This document shows positions 58,395-64,000 of a stretch of DNA of 64,000 bases, piece by piece. A program made the translations under genes and the position numbers. Source of the stretch: Gemmatimonas sp. UBA7669 (GTDB lineage Bacteria > Gemmatimonadota > Gemmatimonadetes > Gemmatimonadales > Gemmatimonadaceae). Positions within the stretch are counted from its first letter, which is position 1. Every line of letters starts with the position of its first letter. The DNA is taken from the NCBI RefSeq assembly GCF_002483225.1, contig NZ_DLHL01000063.1, positions 43,216-107,215 on the forward strand, written 5' to 3'. The notes beneath the pieces are model-generated. The model ran no database searches and was not told the DNA's origin. It saw only the letters and a list, made by a program, of their open reading frames with translations.

Positions 58395-59015
58395 CTAACT
58401 CCCCGCGTAGATGTACCGGCAGCCGCGATCCTGCGCCTGCTGCAGTGTCACAACCATCGACGGGACCACCTCGACGCCGGGCAGCAACCCGGCACGCACC
58501 CGTTCGGCAAACGCCGTGCGCGCCGTGGCGTCATCGCGCTGGGGCGACGGGAGGAAGCGCTGCCCCGAGGCCCGAATGGAGTTGCCGCAGGCCAGCAGAA
58601 TCACGCCACGTTGGGTCAGCGACGCCACCAGCGCGCGTTGCGGATTGCTCGCGCCCGGTGCAGCCATGACTTCGCCAACCGTGCGGTATTCGGACCACAA
58701 GGCGTCGCCGAAGAACCAGCCGATCGAGCGCCCGTTGAGGCCCACCACGACGCTGCAATCCGACTCGGCCACCCCATACGTCGTGCGTTGCGTGTCGAGA
58801 AAGGTTTGTGCCCAACGCAGCGCCAGGCCCTCGGTGGGCAGGTGCGAATGAAACACCACCCGATGACGGCCCGTGAGCCGCGCGACCCAGGGATCATCAC
58901 GCCGTGTGCCGGGCAGTTCGGAATCCACCGATGAGGCGTCGGCCCGCGACGCACCGAGGCCCAGCGCCGCAGACAGCGCGGCAAGTCTTGAGAGAAAGGC
59001 GCGTCGGTCACGCAT
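58395..59015 (-). CDS. Tat-exported DsrE-like protein
   Basis: A 206-residue protein with a twin-arginine-type leader (DRRAFLSRLAAL) and a hydrophobic stretch ending near Ala27. The mature part fits the DsrE/DsrF-like fold: RVVFHSHLP, VVVGLNGRSIGWFF and the RGVILLACGNSIRASG loop with Cys143 at the position of the sulfur-carrying cysteine. A second cysteine is Cys87. DsrE-type proteins move sulfane sulfur; a periplasmic one beside a TsdA-like cytochrome hints at sulfur-compound turnover. It follows that gene by 65 nt on the same strand. The fold assignment is by motif only. Confidence 0.62.
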   Translation of the reverse strand: MRDRRAFLSRLAALSAALGLGASRADASSVDSELPGTRRDDPWVARLTGRHRVVFHSHLPTEGLALRWAQTFLDTQRTTYGVAESDCSVVVGLNGRSIGWFFGDALWSEYRTVGEVMAAPGASNPQRALVASLTQRGVILLACGNSIRASGQRFLPSPQRDDATARTAFAERVRAGLLPGVEVVPSMVVTLQQAQDRGCRYIYAGS

Positions 59016-59080
59016 GTAGCCCCCTGCGACGTGAGTGAATGGTGTGCGGACTGACGGAGAGCAACGGCGAACGACGTCGA

Positions 59081-59956
59081 TCAGCGGGTGCTTGCGCGTG
59101 GTTCGACGCGACGGGGCAGCAGCGGCCGCGTCGCTGGCACGGGCCGACCGGCAGCTTCTGCGGCGCTCGTCGGATACGCGACGTCGGCCGGCGCATCACC
59201 CTTTGGCCAGTCACGCTCCATTCCGGGATGATCCTGACGCGGCTGCGTGAGCACAAAGGCGGCGATGTCCGCCGCTTCCTGCTCCGTCAGTGTATCCGAG
59301 CGGTCGTAGGGCATGTTGTGGCGCAGGAAGGTCGCCAGCGTGAACTGGCGAGCCATCGCTGCCCCAACGGAGTAGCTGTCTGCTCCCCAGACCGCCGGTG
59401 CCACGGCCACCACGCCTTCGCCATTGGCGCCATGACAACGCGCGCATTGTTCGGCGTAGCCGCGCTGACCTTCAGCCGCCCGCCCGTCGCGTGTCACAGG
59501 CACGTGGTCCGCCGGACGGGAGCGATCGCGCAGCGTCGCCATGTAGGCCACCATATCGCGCATGTCCTGCCCGTCTTCCGCAATCATCTGGCCGGCAAGA
59601 CTGCGTGCGATGCATTCGTTGATGCGCTGCTCGATGGATTCGGAAAGGCCGGGCCGCGCGCGGTACTGCGGATACCGCGCCAGTGTACCGAGCCACGGCA
59701 GCGCACTCTCGCGGGTTCCGTTGTCGAGATGGCAACTCGTGCAGCGCAGCGCGTTGCCGCTGTGTGTGGGCAGCGAGTCACGGAATGCGTTCAGCAAGGC
59801 CAGCCCGCGCTCCGCATTGCCAGCGACGACGTTGCGTGCCGATTCTTCGCGTCGGGTGTCGGCCTTTGAGCCACAGCCGGACAGGCCGATCCACACGGCG
59901 AAGACCAGTGCCGTACTCAGATAGCGACTGCCGGACATCCCACGTGCCATGCGCAT
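59081..59956 (-). CDS. Di-haem cytochrome c lipoprotein, TsdA-like
   Basis: A 291-residue exported lipoprotein (lipobox L-S-G-C, Cys28) with two haem c sites: C72-T-S-C75-H76 and C171-A-R-C174-H175. The first domain has the TsdA/SoxA-type pattern ALPWLGTLARYPQYRAR, then RINECIARSL, where Cys115 sits at the place of the Cys axial haem ligand of thiosulfate dehydrogenase. The second domain is an ordinary class I cytochrome with a likely distal Met in HNMPYD (Met215). ATG at 59956 gives a normal signal peptide. TsdA oxidises thiosulfate to tetrathionate or the reverse. The C-terminus adds about 45 Pro/Arg-rich residues. The activity is inferred. Confidence 0.72.
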   Translation of the reverse strand: MRMARGMSGSRYLSTALVFAVWIGLSGCGSKADTRREESARNVVAGNAERGLALLNAFRDSLPTHSGNALRCTSCHLDNGTRESALPWLGTLARYPQYRARPGLSESIEQRINECIARSLAGQMIAEDGQDMRDMVAYMATLRDRSRPADHVPVTRDGRAAEGQRGYAEQCARCHGANGEGVVAVAPAVWGADSYSVGAAMARQFTLATFLRHNMPYDRSDTLTEQEAADIAAFVLTQPRQDHPGMERDWPKGDAPADVAYPTSAAEAAGRPVPATRPLLPRRVEPRASTR

Positions 59957-59989
59957 GCTGAAAGCAAAATCATCGACCGTCAGACGACA

Positions 59990-60022
59990 ATGGCTGCCGA
60001 TGCACAGTGCATCGGCAGCCAT
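59990..60022. terminator. Perfect 16-bp inverted repeat after sdhB
   Basis: Two 16-nt arms (59990-60005 and 60007-60022) are perfect reverse complements around a single A at 60006. It lies 45 nt beyond the sdhB stop and 33 nt before the TsdA-like gene. No T tract follows on either strand. It may act as a terminator or RNA 3'-end structure in a GC-rich genome, or as a dyad-symmetric protein site. Confidence 0.55.
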
Positions 60023-60067
60023 CACATCTGGCGTGGCGCCACGCCGGAGGTTGCTGGTGACGAACCG

Positions 60068-60843
60068 TCAGCCCGCTCCACCCGAGACGGCCCGCGGTTC
60101 CTGCCGCTTGGCACTCGCCACGAGGTAGTCACGGTTCATCCGCTTGATCACGTCGATGCTGATTTCCTTCGGGCAGGCCTCCTGGCACTCTCCCGCCAGG
60201 GTGCAGTGACCGAAGCCTTCGAGATCCATCTGCTCCACCATCGCCAGCACGCGCTTCTCGCGCTCCGGCTGCCCCTGCGGCAAAAGACCCAGGTGCGTGA
60301 TCTTGGCGCCTGTGAACAACGAGGCCGACGCGTTCGGGCAGGCCGCCACGCAGGCACCGCAGCCGATGCATGCCGCGGCGTCCATGGCTTCCTCCACGAT
60401 GTCCTTGCCGATGAGAATCTCATTGGCATCGCGCGCACCACCGGTGCTGGCCGAGATGTAGCCGCCGGCCTGGATGATGCGATCAAACGCGCCGCGGTTG
60501 ACCACGAGGTCCTTCACGATGGGGAACGGCGACGCGCGCCACGGCTCCACCGTGATGATGTCGCCGTCCTTGAAGGCCCGCATGTGCAACTGACAGGTCG
60601 CGGCGCCCTTCCACGGACCGTGCGCCTGACCATTGATCATCATCGCGCACGAGCCGCAGATGCCCTCGCGGCAGTCATGCGCGAAGGCCACCGGTTCCTT
60701 GCCGGTCTCGGTGAGCTGCTCGTTGAGCATGTCGAACATCTCGAGAAAGGACATGTCCGGGCTCACGCCCTCGAGGACATAGGTCTCGAGCTTGCCGGGC
60801 GCCTGAGCCGCCGGCTGACGCCACACGTTGAGCGTGATCTTCA

Positions 60844-60844
<1 letters not shown>
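60068..60844 (-). CDS. sdhB: Succinate dehydrogenase iron-sulfur subunit
   Basis: The 258-residue electron-transfer subunit. [2Fe-2S] ligands are C58, C63, C66 and C84 in the plant-ferredoxin domain; CIGCGACVAACP and CTLAGECQEACP supply the [4Fe-4S] and [3Fe-4S] clusters. The sequence resembles the Bacteroidota/Campylobacterota-type subunit rather than the E. coli one. The start overlaps the sdhA stop (TAATG). Works with SdhA and the single membrane subunit SdhC on menaquinone. Confidence 0.95.
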
Positions 60845-62757
<1,913 letters not shown>

Positions 62758-62758
62758 G

Positions 62759-63475
62759 TCAGTGCGTCTCCGCCGCGGCCGTGTGCGAGTCCGCAGCGCC
62801 TTCCACCAGCGCCGGGGCCTCCGGGAACATGCCGGCCAGCGTGGCCAGCGGAATGATGGCAAAGCCACCGGCCACGATGATGGCCAGCAGCAGCGCGACG
62901 CGGCGCTTGAGCGGTGAAGCCGACGGACGTGCCACACCCAGCGTGCGCAGCACCGCCCAGCCGCCGTGGTAGAGGTGCAGTCCCAGCGCCGCCATGGCCA
63001 GCAGGTAGAATCCCGCCACCAGCGGGCTGGCCAGACCGATGCGCAGGTTGTTGTACGGATCGAGATGCGTGAACTGCGGGTGCACCGTCCCCAGCGTCAT
63101 GTGCAGGATGTGAAACACGATGAACACCAGCAGCAGCACGCCGCCCCAGCGAATGGTTTTCGCCGCGAGCGTGGTGACCTGCGGATTCTTGACCGCATAC
63201 CCCTGAGGGCGGGCGGCGCGCGACTGCATGGTCAGCTGATACGCGGCCAGCGCATGCAGCGCCACGGCCGCCAGCAGGCCCAGGCGCACCGCCCAGAGCA
63301 GCGGCATGCTGGTGCGCAGGAGGAGCGCGTAGTCATGCATCGCCCCCTGCCCCTTGAACATCAGGAAGTTGCCGGACATGTGGCCGAGCACGAAGAGGAT
63401 GCCAACGATCCCCGTCACGGCCATCACGATCTTCTTGCCGATCGTGCTCTGCCAGAAACGCGTGAGTGCGTACAT
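62759..63475 (-). CDS. sdhC: Succinate dehydrogenase cytochrome b subunit (di-haem type)
   Basis: A 238-residue membrane anchor with five spans, the type-B form seen in Bacillus and Bacteroidota. Candidate haem ligands are His32 (LGHMSGN), the His in VALHALAAY, the His pair in FHILHMTLG and the His in HLYHGGW. Two haems let the enzyme pass electrons across the membrane to low-potential menaquinone, consistent with the mqn genes here. First gene of sdhC-sdhA-sdhB. Confidence 0.92.
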   Translation of the reverse strand: MYALTRFWQSTIGKKIVMAVTGIVGILFVLGHMSGNFLMFKGQGAMHDYALLLRTSMPLLWAVRLGLLAAVALHALAAYQLTMQSRAARPQGYAVKNPQVTTLAAKTIRWGGVLLLVFIVFHILHMTLGTVHPQFTHLDPYNNLRIGLASPLVAGFYLLAMAALGLHLYHGGWAVLRTLGVARPSASPLKRRVALLLAIIVAGGFAIIPLATLAGMFPEAPALVEGAADSHTAAAETH

Positions 63476-63494
63476 AAGCGGGATGTGATGAAGA

Positions 63495-63528
63495 AACCGG
63501 CGCCGGCACCGAAGTGCGGGCGCCGGTT
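63495..63528 (-). terminator. Hairpin between mdh and sdhC
   Basis: A 10-bp stem AACCGGCGCC/GGCGCCGGTT with a 14-nt loop lies 7 nt after the mdh stop. On the minus strand it is followed by TCTTC, a weak T tract. It likely ends or attenuates mdh transcripts before sdhC. Confidence 0.5.
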
Positions 63529-63535
63529 CACCGGA

Positions 63536-64000
63536 TCAGAGAGAGAGCGCAGCCATGGGTTCGCGCACCGCCTGCGCAGACTTCTCGAGCGCAGCACGCT
63601 CGTCGGCGGTGAGCTCGATCTCGAGTACCTTCTCGAGACCGTTGCGACCGAGCTTGCAGGGCACGCCGAGGAAGAGGCCCGACATGCCGTACTCGCCTTC
63701 CAGCCACGCGGCGCAGGGGAGGATGCGCTTGCGGTCGTGCACGATGGCGTCCACCATCTCCACCGCCCCCGACGACGGCGCATAGTACGCCGAGCCGGTC
63801 TTGAGGTACTTCACGATTTCGGCGCCGCCGTCGCGCGCCCGCTGCACGATGGCCGCGAGCTGCTCCTCACCCATCAGCTGACGGATGGGGATGCCGCTGA
63901 TCGTGGTGTATGACACGAGCGGAACCATCGTGTCGCCATGGCCACCCAGCACCATGGCCTGAATGTCACGCACCGACACGTCGAGCGCCTCGGCGATGAA
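63536..64000 (-). CDS. mdh: Malate dehydrogenase, 3' part
   Basis: The last 154 codons of a lactate/malate dehydrogenase-family gene that runs off the window. The catalytic His is in VLGGHGDTMVPLVSYTTISGIP and the C-terminus GEYGMSGLFLGVPCKLGRNGLEKVLEI is that of LDH-like tetrameric malate dehydrogenases. The Arg residues that fix malate over lactate lie outside. Its position upstream of sdhCAB makes malate dehydrogenase, the next TCA step, the best reading. Confidence 0.92.
   Translation of the reverse strand, partial: FIAEALDVSVRDIQAMVLGGHGDTMVPLVSYTTISGIPIRQLMGEEQLAAIVQRARDGGAEIVKYLKTGSAYYAPSSGAVEMVDAIVHDRKRILPCAAWLEGEYGMSGLFLGVPCKLGRNGLEKVLEIELTADERAALEKSAQAVREPMAALSL

Overview
The window looks like the chromosome of a Gram-negative, high-GC, menaquinone-using bacterium, most plausibly a member of the Gemmatimonadota. 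This is inferred from gene content rather than from any marker RNA. The supporting features are a futalosine-route menaquinone cluster (mqnE-mqnA-mqnC), a 14-subunit complex I operon, a Bacillus/Bacteroides-type three-gene succinate dehydrogenase with a di-haem cytochrome b, and a complete Kdo pathway with Lpt transport genes. No rRNA, tRNA, insertion sequence, prophage or CRISPR array was seen.

Layout. Bases 1-2930 form a small plus-strand accessory cluster that reads visibly less GC-rich than the rest. It holds a membrane-anchored DsbA-like thiol oxidoreductase, a six-bladed beta-propeller lipoprotein, a 91-residue secreted peptide with eight cysteines, and a thioredoxin-like lipoprotein that has lost its second active-site cysteine. 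A TPR membrane protein with a strong terminator follows, then a 464-bp gene-free, AT-richer interval with a sigma70-like promoter and DnaA-box-like words. From 4183 to 21483 everything lies on the minus strand. Read in transcription order it is kdsB-pyrG-kdsA-kdsC-kdsD-lptC-lptA-lptB-rpoN, in which every junction overlaps by 1 or 4 nt, then GT2-GT4-flippase-like protein, YfhO, polyprenol-phosphate mannosyltransferase and dapF. A plus-strand terC follows, converging on trpG/pabA with a 35-nt tail overlap.

The minus strand continues with mqnE-mqnA-mqnC-ispF-dedA-xerD-trpG, then the classical fatty-acid/phospholipid operon yceD-rpmF-plsX-fabH-fabD-fabG-acpP-fabF. After these come ndk, sucCD, a UPF0182 membrane protein, a phosphomanno/phosphoglucomutase and nuoA-N. 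The nuo promoter region (56123-56452) is shared with the divergent dcd and carries a CRP/FNR-family-like palindrome. A DUF389 membrane protein follows dcd. A Tat-exported DsrE-like protein and a TsdA-like di-haem cytochrome c lipoprotein suggest thiosulfate or related sulfur chemistry. sdhC-sdhA-sdhB and the 3' part of mdh close the window.

How it fits together. SucCD, SdhCAB and Mdh feed a menaquinone pool, which is made by the Mqn enzymes and reduced by Nuo. The fab/plsX operon supplies acyl chains for phospholipid and lipid A. The kds/lpt operon makes CMP-Kdo, with CTP from PyrG, and supplies part of the LPS export bridge. The glycosyltransferase, flippase-like and YfhO genes probably decorate a surface polymer or protein. 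The first 3 kb is the least explained part and the best candidate for an undescribed system: secretion and oxidative folding of a cysteine-rich microprotein.
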